Assembly (NCBI RefSeq): GCF_006494815.1
Contig: NZ_CP041091.1
Coordinates: 3,796,501-3,860,500 of the forward strand
Direction: 5' to 3'
Length of the DNA: 64,000 nucleotides
Source of the DNA: Nocardioides sambongensis
GTDB taxonomy: Bacteria; Actinomycetota; Actinomycetes; Propionibacteriales; Nocardioidaceae
This document shows positions 16,764 to 25,375 of the stretch, piece by piece; position 1 is the first letter of the stretch; the number at the start of each line of letters is the position of its first letter. The position numbers and the translations under genes were made by a program. The notes below the pieces were generated by a model that did no database searches, was not told the origin of the DNA, and was given only the letters and a program-made list of their open reading frames with translations.

Positions 16764-17936
16764 ATGATCGGCGCCATGACGTATGCGCTGGGACAGGGGA
16801 CCGGGCCGCTCAAGGGCATCAAGGTGGTCGAGATCGCCGGGATCGGGCCCAGCCCGCACGCCTGCATGATCCTCGCCGACCTCGGCGCCGACGTGATCCG
16901 GGTGGAGCGCCCGGGCGGGCAGATGCTGGCCGGCGGCTCGCACGACCTGCTCAACCGGGGACGACCCAGCGTCGCCCTCAACCTCAAGGACCCGAAGGCG
17001 ATCGACACCGTCCTGGACCTCGTCGCCGACGCCGACGTGCTCGTCGAGGGCATGCGGCCCGGCGTCCTGGAGCGGCTCGGCCTCGGCCCGGACGTGTGCC
17101 AGGAGCGCAACCCGCGCCTGGTCTTCGCCCGGATGACCGGCTGGGGCCAGGAGGGCCCGTGGGCGCAGGCGGCCGGCCACGACATGAACTATGTGGCCAT
17201 CACCGGCACCCTGTTCGGGCTCGGCCAGGACAAGGACCGACCGCACTTCCCGACCAACCTGGTCGGCGACTTCGGCGGCGGGTCGACGTACCTGGTGATC
17301 GGCATCCTCTCCGCCCTGCTGGAGGCGAAGACGTCCGGGCAGGGGCAGGTGGTGGACGCGGCGATCGTGGACGGCACGGCGCACCTCAACGCGATGACGT
17401 CGGCCTTCCTGGCCGGCGGTGGATACCGGGAGGAGCGGGCGGCGAACCTGCTCGACGGCGGCGCGCCCTACTACGACATCTACGAGACCGCGGACGGCGA
17501 GCACATGTCGGTCGGCGCGCTCGAGCCGCAGTTCTACGAGGAGTTCGTGCGGCTGCTCGGGGTCGCCGAGGAGGCCCCGGACCGCTACGACCCGGCCAAC
17601 GCGGACGCGCTCCGCACGATCTTCGCGGCCGCCTTCAAGGAGCGGACCCGCGAGGAGTGGTGCGCGGTCTTCGACGCTACCGACGCCTGCGTCGCGCCGA
17701 TCCTGCGGGTCAGCGAGGCGCCGGACCACCCGCACGTGAAGGCCCGCGAGATCTTCGTCGAGCACGAGGGCGTGCTGCAGCCGCAGCCCGCTCCGCGCTT
17801 CTCCCGTAGCAAGGCCACCCTCGGCCTGCCGCCCGCCGCCCAGGCCGGGGCGCAGACCCGGGAGGCGCTCACCGCGTGGGGCGTCGACGACGTGGACACG
17901 CTGATCGAGAGCGGCGCGGCGGTCCAGGTCGACTGA
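16764..17936 (+). CDS. Alpha-methylacyl-CoA racemase / CoA-transferase family III
   Basis: A 390-residue family III CoA-transferase-fold protein closest in layout to alpha-methylacyl-CoA racemase, which interconverts (2R)- and (2S)-methylacyl-CoA so that methyl-branched chains can enter beta-oxidation. The fold signature is PLKGIKVVEIAGIGPSPHACM with ADLGADVIRVERPGG. The likely catalytic His and Asp lie in AAGHDMNYVAITG and NLVGDFGGGS, as in the Mycobacterium racemase. A second ATG at residue 5 (16776) is equally possible. The gene shares an inverted-repeat operator with the neighbouring MerR gene and the thiolase-fadB operon, supporting a role in branched-chain lipid or sterol side-chain degradation. 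Confidence 0.88.
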   Translation: MIGAMTYALGQGTGPLKGIKVVEIAGIGPSPHACMILADLGADVIRVERPGGQMLAGGSHDLLNRGRPSVALNLKDPKAIDTVLDLVADADVLVEGMRPGVLERLGLGPDVCQERNPRLVFARMTGWGQEGPWAQAAGHDMNYVAITGTLFGLGQDKDRPHFPTNLVGDFGGGSTYLVIGILSALLEAKTSGQGQVVDAAIVDGTAHLNAMTSAFLAGGGYREERAANLLDGGAPYYDIYETADGEHMSVGALEPQFYEEFVRLLGVAEEAPDRYDPANADALRTIFAAAFKERTREEWCAVFDATDACVAPILRVSEAPDHPHVKAREIFVEHEGVLQPQPAPRFSRSKATLGLPPAAQAGAQTREALTAWGVDDVDTLIESGAAVQVD

Positions 17937-17942
17937 GCGCGG

Positions 17943-18671
17943 TCAGCGCCAGCGCGGCGCCCGGGCCGCCCGGGTCACCGCAGCCTCGTACGCCGAGACC
18001 AGACCGCCCACGGAGAGCGGCTTGAGCCGCTCCATCACCTCGCGGAAGTGGTCGGACTCGGCGTCGTCGTAGAGCGGAGCGAGCTCGCGGTGGATCACGT
18101 CGTAGAGCTCCTTGGCCATCTGCTCCCCGTGCTCGGCGTAGACGGCGGCCGCGGCGGCCGCGACCTTGCGCGGGAAGCCGAGCTCGAGCAGGCGGATGCC
18201 GATGGCCAGCTGATTGGTGGCGACCAGGTAGCCGCTCTCCCGGATCCGCAGCACGCCGAGCGCCTGGAGGGTGGCGATGTCCTCCTCGGAGAGGGCGCGG
18301 CCCGCCTTCGACTCGACCTGCTCGTGGGTCATCTCCACGGGCAGGTCGGCCTGCCAGGGGGCCAGCATGGTGCGGGCCAGCGCGATGTCCTCCGGGGTGG
18401 CGTCGGCGGGGATGCCGGCGACGTACTTCTCGATGGCGGCCAGCGTGAAGCCGTGGCTCTGCAGCTCCTGGACCAGCTCCAGGCGAGCGGCGTGGTCGGC
18501 GGAGTAGTAGCCGGACCGGCCGCGACGGATCGGCGGCGGGACCAGGCCGCGGGTGGTGTAGAAGCGCAGCGTCCGCACGCTGATCCCGGCGCGCTGGGTC
18601 AGCTCGTCGAGGGTCAGCAGGGGGCCCTGCCCGTCCTCGTCGGCGCTCGGGTTCGCAACCATGACAGTCAT
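17943..18671 (-). CDS. MerR family regulator, candidate controller of the beta-oxidation genes
   Basis: A MerR-type regulator of 242 residues. The winged helix lies at about residues 18-90 (LTLDELTQRAGISVRTLRFY, GYYSADHAARLELVQELQ), followed by a long helical C-terminal region without a cysteine metal site, so an organic or acyl-CoA effector is more likely than a metal. The frame runs on upstream into the frameshifted signal peptidase, but a fusion is unlikely. The ATG at 18671 (or 18662) starts the natural protein and lies within an inverted repeat that also stands before the racemase and thiolase genes. No ribosome site is visible. Probable role: autoregulated control of the racemase and thiolase-fadB genes. 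This rests on the shared repeat and is not proven. Confidence 0.85.
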   Translation of the reverse strand: MTVMVANPSADEDGQGPLLTLDELTQRAGISVRTLRFYTTRGLVPPPIRRGRSGYYSADHAARLELVQELQSHGFTLAAIEKYVAGIPADATPEDIALARTMLAPWQADLPVEMTHEQVESKAGRALSEEDIATLQALGVLRIRESGYLVATNQLAIGIRLLELGFPRKVAAAAAAVYAEHGEQMAKELYDVIHRELAPLYDDAESDHFREVMERLKPLSVGGLVSAYEAAVTRAARAPRWR

Positions 18672-18680
18672 CGTGTCACA
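18660..18680. promoter_or_regulatory. MerR-type operator overlapping its own start codon
   Basis: On the plus strand TGACA (18662-18666), a 7-nt spacer and TGTCA (18674-18678), extended to TGTCACA on the right. Read along the gene it begins GACTGTGACA, the same ten bases as at the thiolase operator. It covers both candidate ATG codons, so binding would block transcription or translation initiation (inference). Confidence 0.6.
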
Positions 18681-18702
18681 GTCGCCGACGGATGCGGGGA
18701 TC

Positions 18703-19301
18703 TCATCGGGGCACGACCACCCGCCCCAGCACCGAGTCCATCGGTACGGCGCCGGCCCCGCCGTCCGCGCCCCCAGTGCGGCCTGGCGCGAGTCCCGGGA
18801 GTGGGCGCGGTCATCACCCATCACCCACAGGGTCCCCTCCGGCAGGGTCAGGTCGAAGGCCAGCAGGCTCGGCGCGACCCCGGTCGGAAGGTACGGCTCG
18901 GCGAGGGGAGTCCCGTTGACGAGGAGGGCGCCGTCGGGACCGCAGCAGGCGACCTCCTCGCCGCCGGTGGCGATCACCCGTTTCACCAGCACCGTGGGCT
19001 CACCCGGTCGACCCCATCCCCGGGGTGCGGTGAACGCGACCACGTCGCCGCGCTGGATGCCATCCCCACCCGCGGCGGCGGTGTCCAGCCACGCCGTCGC
19101 GTCGACGGCCAGGGTCGGTGTCATCGAGCCGGAGGTGATCACGATCCGGTCCCACCGGTCCGCGAGGTGCACGCCGACCGCCGCGAGGACGGCGAGCGCG
19201 AGCGTGACCCCGGCCGCGGCCCACCGCCGCGCGGAGCGCTGGCGGCCCTCCGCGCGCACGGGAGGACCGAGCCGCCCGAGCAGCCCGGTCCTCTCCGTCA
19301 T
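18703..19301 (-). pseudogene. lepB: Signal peptidase I, frameshifted near the C terminus (possible consensus error)
   Basis: Type I signal peptidase, membrane-anchored, which removes Sec and Tat signal peptides. A basic N terminus and one helix (VTLALAVLAAVGVHLA) precede the catalytic Ser in VITSGSMTPTL and the general-base Lys in VLVKRVIATGGE; the conserved MGDDRAHSRDSR follows. After that the frame is lost at a run of five G (plus-strand C 18770-18774). Reading with one extra G, or a -1 slip, restores GADGGAGAVPMDSVLGRVV and a TGA at 18703, the normal end of the family. Uncorrected, the frame reads on into the MerR gene and creates an apparent 452-residue fusion. The catalytic parts are intact, so the break is probably a base-call error, but true frameshifting is not excluded. 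Confidence 0.8.
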
Positions 19302-19321
19302 GCGAGTTCCCCGTCCCGTTC

Positions 19322-21276
19322 CTAGCGGACCACCCGCAGCCGCAGCGTGGTGCTGCTGGCCGCCGTGGCGTCGTCACCGGCGTAGCTGACGGTGAGCACG
19401 TGTCGGCCGGGAGCCAGCTTCTTCAGCAGCACGGTCGCCGTACCTCCGGTGAGCCGGGCACCGCCGACCGTCCGCTGGCCGTCCCGGAGGACGACCCGAC
19501 CTGTCGGTGAGGCGCCGCCGTCGGTGCTCACCCGCACCTTCACCTTCGCCCGTGCCGACGCCTTGACCTCGGCCGGTGCGCTGGCCTTGATCGTGCTGGT
19601 GGCCAGTGCCGGGTCGGTCACCGTGAGCAGGACCGGCTCCGAGGTCGAGGTCAGCCACGCGGTGCCGTCACCGGGGGCGAAGGCGGCGATCAGGCTGTGC
19701 TCACCGACCGCGAGGTCCGCGGGCAACTCGAGCTCCACCGTGCCGGCGTCGCCCACCTCGGCCGTGCCGAGCAGCGCGTCACCGTCGATCAGCGAGACGG
19801 TGCCGCTCGGCTGCTGCTCGCCGGGTCCGCTGACGCTGATCGTGGCGGTGACGGTGTCGGGGCCCGCGACCGACGTGTCGGACAGGCTCAGGCCGGTGGT
19901 CGTCGCATGGCCGCAGGCGTCGGTGGAGTCGATCTGGCCCCCGGGGTTGCCGTTGATGCAGTCCCGTGCGGCCGGGGTGAGCGGGTTCTGCGCCCAGAAG
20001 TCACGGGAGACCAGCTCGAAGCCTTGCCAGTGGACCGGCATCGGGCTCTGGTCCTCATCGCGCACCAGGTGGTGGAAGCCCACGTTGACCCACGCCACGG
20101 GGTTGGTGATCGCCTGCGTGCCCTGGGCGTAGTCGAGGATGCTCTGCATCGCGCAGGACGGGTTCTGGTTGTGCGTGGCGAACTCCTGGCACGCGTTGTA
20201 CTGGGTGAAGGTCACCTCGGGGGCGGTCTCCGGGTTGCCCTCGTAAGGGTCGTTCTCCTCGAACTCGATCTCGTAGCCGCGCGGGTGTTGGTCCGCGTTG
20301 AGGCTCTCGGGGCGTACACGTTGTACTTGCGCCGCTTGGCCATCTCGATGGTCGTCGGCGTGGTGATCTCGGTGGTGGTGGAGGAGAGGATCGGCCCGCG
20401 GGCACCGTCCCCGCTCACCTCGCTGTCGAACATCCGGACCCGCTGCGTGCGCGCCCCGTCGATCCCGAAGTCGACCCGCCAGAACGCGTTGTGGTGGTGC
20501 GAGGTCGCGTAGTCGGAGTCGGCTTCCCCGACCGGCCACCCGTAGACCGGGTCGGCGAAGTCCTCCGGGGAGATGTCGCCGGTCGCGCCGAGGCGGGAGG
20601 CGATGGTCCCGGTGTCGGTGAACCGGTACTGGGTCTGGTACTCGTACCAGTCGACCTTCGAGACCGTCGACACGACCATCTCGGTGCCCTGGTCGGTGAA
20701 GAGCAGCTCGTCGTCGACCGAGCCCCAGTCCTGCTCGTGCGAGCGATAGCTCATCCCGGAGTCGACCTCCTGGATGCAGATCGCCGGGATCGTCCGGGTC
20801 ACGTAGGCGTTGGTGGTTCCGCTGCGCTGCAGCCAGGCCTGCTCCACGTCGAGCATCTCGCCGTCGGGGCACTCCGACTCGTCGAGCGTCTGCAGGTACT
20901 GGTTGCCGAACCCGTAGGAGGTGATGTCGTTCCACTGGTGCTCACCGGAGTCGTAGGGCACGTTGAGCTGCGCGAGGGCGAGCGAGTCGAGCACCCGGCG
21001 GTAGCCCTCGTCCCCCGGGGCCCGGACGTAGATCGACTCGAGCACCAGCCCCTTCTTGCTGTCCATGTTCCAGCACATGGACCACGCCGTGCCGTTCTCC
21101 AGGGTCTTCTCGAGCGCTCCTTGCTGGGAGCAGGCCGGGGTGACGCCGACCGGCTCGGCGGCCACGGGTGCCGCGGTGCTGATCGTCGCCAGGGTGCCGC
21201 CGGCGAGGCCGGCGAGAGCCGCGGCACTCAGCGCGAGACGGCGCATCGGACGGTTCCTCATGTCGTTGTTCCCCAT
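19322..21276 (-). pseudogene. Secreted copper amine oxidase catalytic subunit with Ig-like domains, frameshifted
   Basis: Copper and topaquinone amine oxidases deaminate primary amines to aldehyde, ammonia and H2O2. After a signal peptide (ends APVAA-EP) the large beta-sandwich domain shows ATSHHHNAFWRVDFGIDG, matching the His-x-His copper site, and GFHHLVRDED before PMPVHWQGF for the third region. The cofactor site reads STVSKVDWYEYQTQYRF: Tyr is kept but the usual Asn-Tyr-Asp/Glu is Trp-Tyr-Glu. Two bacterial Ig-like repeats close the protein. The frame breaks at CTCGGGG (20306-20312); adding one base joins KRRKYNVYAP to ESLNADQHPRG and gives 651 residues. The start has GGGAGG 9 nt upstream and lies 1 nt after the previous gene. 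The amine oxidase N2/N3 domains are absent and seem to be encoded by that gene. Confidence 0.8.
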
Positions 21277-21277
21277 C

Positions 21278-22066
21278 TCAGTTGCCTCCCAGGGAGGACT
21301 GCAGGTCGCGGGTGGCCAGGACGATGACCTCGCCGGTGGTGAGGTCGACGACGTAGTCGGTCGTCGAGAGGTACTTGCCGGACGGCTCCTGGAGCTGGAG
21401 CTCGACGCACCGGTGCTCCCCGCAGTCGTCGTCGCGCGGGCTCTCCACGGTGTCGTAGTAGCTGCCGCCGGTCACGATCAGGTCCTCGGCGGTGATCAGG
21501 TGACCGGTCATCGCGGTGTACTCGGTGCCCAGCTTCTGGGCCTCGGGCGAGGCGATCAGGATCTCGGTCGCCGCGAAGGTCTCCGACGGGGACGGTGCGG
21601 GTTGCATCCCCTCCGCTTCGACCACGCCGCGGACCTTGCCGGAGTAGAGCTCGACGGTCACCGCGACGACCCCGCCGGCACCGTAGTCGTAGAAGGTGAC
21701 CTCGACCGGCCGGGTGGTCGTCTCCGGGTCGGTGGAGGCCAGGTCGACCGAGAGCAGCTCGGCCCCGGGCCCGCCGTCCACGGTCTCGGCGCCGGACGGG
21801 AGGGCGTCCGTGGCGAGCGCCTCGGCATAGCCGATCTCCTCGATGCTGAGCGGGTCGCGGGGCGCACGGAGGTCGTCGGGCTCGGTGGCGGGAAGGGCGT
21901 CGACGGTGTCGATCTCGGCCGACGCCGCATCCTCCGCGGCGACCGGTGTGGGCGTCCACATCCCCATGGCGACCGCTACCGCGAGCAGGATGGCGGCCAG
22001 GCCGGCCGCCATCAGGAGCCTCGGGGAACGGGCCAGGGTGGACGCGGCGTGGCTGATGCTGCGCAC
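21278..22066 (-). CDS. Signal-anchored protein resembling the amine oxidase N2/N3 domain
   Basis: A 262-residue exported protein with a basic N terminus and one hydrophobic segment (LLMAAGLAAILLAVAVAMG), an Asp/Pro-rich linker, then a region reading EVTFYDYGAGGVVAVTVELYSGKV and later FAATEILIASPEAQKLG. This resembles the small N2/N3 domains that precede the catalytic domain in copper amine oxidases (strand, Asp-Gly turn, GKV, then a helix of E-ILI-SPE type). The catalytic gene starts one base after this stop codon, so the two probably make a split oxidase or a subunit pair. A GTG start with AGGAG 5 nt upstream fixes the N terminus. The assignment is by pattern only and needs a profile search; otherwise the function is unknown. 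Confidence 0.7.
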   Translation of the reverse strand: MRSISHAASTLARSPRLLMAAGLAAILLAVAVAMGMWTPTPVAAEDAASAEIDTVDALPATEPDDLRAPRDPLSIEEIGYAEALATDALPSGAETVDGGPGAELLSVDLASTDPETTTRPVEVTFYDYGAGGVVAVTVELYSGKVRGVVEAEGMQPAPSPSETFAATEILIASPEAQKLGTEYTAMTGHLITAEDLIVTGGSYYDTVESPRDDDCGEHRCVELQLQEPSGKYLSTTDYVVDLTTGEVIVLATRDLQSSLGGN

Positions 22067-22117
22067 GTGGGCTCCTGACGTTCGGGACGGCGCATCACCG
22101 TCCGGGTGGCCCTGAAC

Positions 22118-22441
22118 CTAGGAAGGCTTTGTTTCCGCCCCGGCGCGCTCGTGGTGACGTTCCCGCGGTGCCAAATGAGACTCCTCCTGCGGGAGGGCGG
22201 AGCGGGCGAGGTCCAGCACCCGTCGGCCCAGCATGAAGCCGGCCAGGTCGGGGGTCCGGACCAGGTACTCCGACTCCACGAGGTGCTTGACGATCCGGTA
22301 GACCGTCGCCTTGGACATCGGCAGCGTGTCGACGAGGTCGCGACTGGTGGTCCCGGGCCCCAGGGTCGCCACGGCCTCGAGCACCGCGAACGCGCTGTCC
22401 ACGGCCCCCGGTTGGCGGGCGCGATAGCCCTCGCCGGTCAC
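22118..22441 (-). CDS. Small IclR-type winged-helix protein lacking an effector domain
   Basis: A 107-residue protein consisting almost only of an IclR-like winged helix: DSAFAVLEAVATLGPGTTSRDL, the recognition helix PMSKATVYRIVKHLVESEYLV, then MLGRRVLDLARSAL. Full IclR regulators continue for another 170 residues with a ligand domain, which is missing here, and a charged tail ends the protein. It could be a stand-alone DNA-binding regulator of the amine cassette or the remains of a longer regulator. Its GTG overlaps the stop codon of the permease gene (GTGA), so the two are translated together. Confidence 0.75.
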   Translation of the reverse strand: MTGEGYRARQPGAVDSAFAVLEAVATLGPGTTSRDLVDTLPMSKATVYRIVKHLVESEYLVRTPDLAGFMLGRRVLDLARSALPQEESHLAPRERHHERAGAETKPS

Positions 22442-23910
22442 CGTGGACCCGCTGGTCCGGCGCCGGGTGCGGGGACCAGCACCTCGGAGCGCAGTGGCTC
22501 CTCGTGGCCGCCGACCCGCGCCACCCCGGTTGTACGGCGCCGCAGCGCCGCCCGCCAGGCCACCCCTGCGAGCACCACGGCGAGCACGGCCAGCGCGACG
22601 TCGTACCCGCCTCGGGCGAGGTTGTCGCGGAGCTCGATCCAGGTCAGTGCGGCGGTGCCGACGACGCCGACCGCGGCCGTCGCGGCCACGCGCGGGGTGA
22701 GCTCGTCGAGCCTGCCGACGAACGGGATCGTCGCGGCCGCCGTGATGCCGTAGGCCAGCATCAGGATCACCGTGGCCGAGACGAGCACGTCGTAGGAGCC
22801 GGTGCCGGGGTCCTTCCCGCGCAGGGTGAGCAGGAGCGGTTGCGCGAGCGCGAAGGGAAGCAGGACCAGGACCGCGAAGCCCGGGATCGCAGTCCGGGAG
22901 CCGGTGCGGCCGAGCCGGGCGGGGAGCAGGCCCTCGCGAGCGAAGGCGAAGAGCAGCCGACTGGCCGCGGTCCACACGCAGACTGCGAGTGCGAGGTAGG
23001 ACAGACCGACCACCAGGAGGACCAGCCCGTCGGCGGGGGAGACGACCCGGTCGGAGAACCACCGGCCGCGCACCCGCTCGCCCGGAGCCACGCCGCTGCT
23101 GACCAGCAGAGCGGAGAGCATCACCGCCCCGGTCACCAACACACTCACGCGCATGGCGCGGGGCACCGTGCGGAACGGACGCTCCGCCTCGACGGCGAGC
23201 GCGGCGCAGGACTCGAAGCCGATGGTCACCGTCATCACCATCGCCGCGCCGGCCAGCACCCGACCGGGCGCGGCGTCGTCGAGCGAGAGGACGCGGTCCA
23301 GCCCGAGCCCGTGCTGGACCGCCGTCCAGCCGAGCACCGCGGCCAGGGTGGTCAGGGTGATCGCCTCGGCAGCGAAGGCGAACCGGCTCGACCAACGGAT
23401 CCCCCGCCAGAGCACGCCGACGCAGGCCGACGCCGCCAGCACCACGAAGCCGGCCAGCACCACCGGGCTCGGCGGTCCGCCACCGCCGAACGCGACGTAC
23501 GCCTGACCGACCTGGTTGCTCGCGTCGACGAGGCCGTACTGCACCAGCGCCGTGTAGCCGAGCAGCAGGCCGCATCCGACGACCAGGCCGGCGGTGGCGC
23601 CCAGACCCTTCGCCGCGTAGGTGTAGAGCGAGCCGGTGGCGGTGAAGCGCGCGGCGAACTCGCCGAACGCCGAGGCCAGCAACCAGGAGAGCCCGATCCC
23701 GAGCAGCACGCTGAGCCAGGCGCCATCGCCGACCACACGGGGCAGGGCGAAGGCGGTGCTGAGGGCGCTGGCCGAGGGACAGATGACGGCGATCGAGTGC
23801 GCGACGAGGTCGCCGTACCGGACGGACCGACGGTCCAGTCCGTGGTAGACCGACCGCTCGGCCAGCGCCGGCGGCGTGCGGCGCCGTCGTCGGGGGTGCT
23901 CGGGTTCCAT
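22438..23910 (-). CDS. APC superfamily amino acid/amine permease
   Basis: A 490-residue permease with about twelve membrane helices. The first helix region SIAVICPSASALSTAFALP and the later FTATGSLYTYAAKGLG match the APC helix-1 and helix-2/3 signatures, and TIGFESCAALAVEAERPFR is the conserved helix-6 block with its Glu. Proton- or sodium-coupled uptake of an amino acid or amine is expected. It is the first gene of a minus-strand group with the small IclR protein and the two amine oxidase genes, so amine uptake (for example tyramine or phenethylamine) is an attractive guess. The ATG has GGAG 8 nt upstream. Confidence 0.88.
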   Translation of the reverse strand: MEPEHPRRRRRTPPALAERSVYHGLDRRSVRYGDLVAHSIAVICPSASALSTAFALPRVVGDGAWLSVLLGIGLSWLLASAFGEFAARFTATGSLYTYAAKGLGATAGLVVGCGLLLGYTALVQYGLVDASNQVGQAYVAFGGGGPPSPVVLAGFVVLAASACVGVLWRGIRWSSRFAFAAEAITLTTLAAVLGWTAVQHGLGLDRVLSLDDAAPGRVLAGAAMVMTVTIGFESCAALAVEAERPFRTVPRAMRVSVLVTGAVMLSALLVSSGVAPGERVRGRWFSDRVVSPADGLVLLVVGLSYLALAVCVWTAASRLLFAFAREGLLPARLGRTGSRTAIPGFAVLVLLPFALAQPLLLTLRGKDPGTGSYDVLVSATVILMLAYGITAAATIPFVGRLDELTPRVAATAAVGVVGTAALTWIELRDNLARGGYDVALAVLAVVLAGVAWRAALRRRTTGVARVGGHEEPLRSEVLVPAPGAGPAGPR

Positions 23911-24012
23911 CTGCGCTCCGTCCGGTCGCGCGCGACCGCGCGACCGTCGGAATCTAGGGCCCGTCTGCTGCGCCGGTGTTACGTCGCGGTGACCGGTGAG
24001 TACGCCCCGCCC

Positions 24013-24040
24013 TTGACTGTGACAGTAGTGGTGTCACAAT
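24013..24040 (+). promoter_or_regulatory. Thiolase-fadB promoter with MerR-type operator
   Basis: TGTGACA (24018-24024) and TGTCACA (24032-24038) are perfect 7-base arms with a 7-nt spacer. They lie between a -35 candidate TTGACT (24013-24018) and a -10 candidate CACAAT (24035-24040), the usual position of MerR-family sites. The core matches the sites at 16734 and 18660. Confidence 0.65.
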
Positions 24041-24110
24041 CGTCAGTGAGCACATTCCCCGGCGTGCGGCGCCAGCCACCCGCACGCACCACTCCCGATC
24101 GAGGACGGTC

Positions 24111-25322
24111 ATGGCAGAAGCATTCGTGTACGACCACATCCGCACGCCCCGCGGTAAGGGCAAGGCGAACGGCACCCTCCACGAGGTGAAGCCCGTCGAC
24201 CTCGCCGTCGGCCTGCTCGACGCGGTCAAGGAGCGCAACCCGGGCCTGGACCCGGCGCGCGTGGACGACGTCGTCCTCGGCGTCGTGTCGCCGATCGGCG
24301 ACCAGGGCGGCGACATCGCCAAGACCGCCGCGATCGCGGCCGGCTACCCCGACACCGTCGCCGGCGTGCAGCTCAACCGCTTCTGCGCCTCGGGCCTGGA
24401 GGCCGTCAACCAGGCGGCAGGCCGCGTTCGCGGTGGCTTCGAGGACCTGATCCTCGCCGGTGGCGTCGAGTCGATGAGCCGGGTGCCGATGGGTTCGGAC
24501 GGCGGCGCGTGGGCGGCCGACCCGGCCACCGCCTTCAAGGCCGGCTTCGTCCCCCAGGGCATCGGCGCCGACCTGATCGCCACCCTCGAGGGCTGGGGCC
24601 GTGAGGACGTCGACGCCTACGCCGCCGAGTCCCACCACCGTGCCGCCAAGGCGTGGGCCAACGGCTACTTCGACAACGCGATCGTGCCGGTCACCGACCT
24701 CAACGGCCTGACCGTGCTCGACCGCGACGAGACGGTCCGCCCCGACACCTCGGTCGAGGGTCTGGCCGGCCTGCGGCCGTCCTTCGCCCAGATCGGTGCC
24801 GACGCGGGCTTCGACGACGTGGCGCTGGAGAAGTACCACTGGGTCGAGAAGATCAACCACGTCCACCACGCCGGCAACTCCTCGGGCATCGTGGACGGTG
24901 CCGCGCTCACCGTGATCGGCAACGAGCAGGTCGGCTCCGACCTCGGCCTCACCCCGCGCGCCCGGATCCTGGCCACCGCGGTCTCCGGCGCCGACCCGAT
25001 CATCATGCTCACCGGCCCCGCCCCGGCGGCGCGCAAGGCGCTGGCCAAGGCCGGCCTGGAGGTCGGCGACATCGACCTCTTCGAGATCAACGAGGCGTTC
25101 GCCGCGGTCGCCATGCGGTTCATGCGCGACATGGACATCAGCCACGAGATCACCAACGTCAACGGTGGCGCCATCGCGATGGGCCACCCGCTGGGCGCCA
25201 CCGGCGCGATGATCCTCGGCACCCTGATCGACGAGCTCGAGCGACGCGACCTGCGCCGCGGCCTCGCCACGCTCTGCGTCGGCGGCGGCATGGGCATCGC
25301 CACGATCGTCGAGCGCGTCTGA
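24111..25322 (+). CDS. fadA: Acetyl-CoA C-acyltransferase (thiolase)
   Basis: A 403-residue thiolase that cleaves 3-ketoacyl-CoA with CoA in the last step of beta-oxidation. The nucleophile is Cys92 in [13 protein letters not shown]; the second site is [16 protein letters not shown] with its His, and the C-terminal CVGGGMG holds the acid/base Cys. NEAFAAVAM is also conserved. It is followed after 53 nt by the multifunctional FadB gene, the standard beta-oxidation pair. The ATG has a GAGGA-type site. The upstream region carries an inverted repeat shared with the acyl-CoA racemase and MerR genes, which points to joint control. Confidence 0.93.
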   Translation: MAEAFVYDHIRTPRGKGKANGTLHEVKPVDLAVGLLDAVKERNPGLDPARVDDVVLGVVSPIGDQGGDIAKTAAIAAGYPDTVAGVQLNRFCASGLEAVNQAAGRVRGGFEDLILAGGVESMSRVPMGSDGGAWAADPATAFKAGFVPQGIGADLIATLEGWGREDVDAYAAESHHRAAKAWANGYFDNAIVPVTDLNGLTVLDRDETVRPDTSVEGLAGLRPSFAQIGADAGFDDVALEKYHWVEKINHVHHAGNSSGIVDGAALTVIGNEQVGSDLGLTPRARILATAVSGADPIIMLTGPAPAARKALAKAGLEVGDIDLFEINEAFAAVAMRFMRDMDISHEITNVNGGAIAMGHPLGATGAMILGTLIDELERRDLRRGLATLCVGGGMGIATIVERV

Positions 25323-25375
25323 GCGATCAGACCAGCGCCGCCCACCTCGAGCTGACAAGGACCCGGAAGAGACAG

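Noticed and set aside
17943..19301. A 452-residue signal peptidase-MerR fusion protein
   Set aside because: The join replaces the conserved signal peptidase C terminus with unrelated residues. One added base restores the normal end and a separate MerR start.
20640..20680. Loss of the topaquinone tyrosine in the amine oxidase
   Set aside because: A first alignment put Val at the site, but the gapless alignment of WYEYQTQYRFTDTGTI to the family places a Tyr there. Only the flanking Asn is changed.
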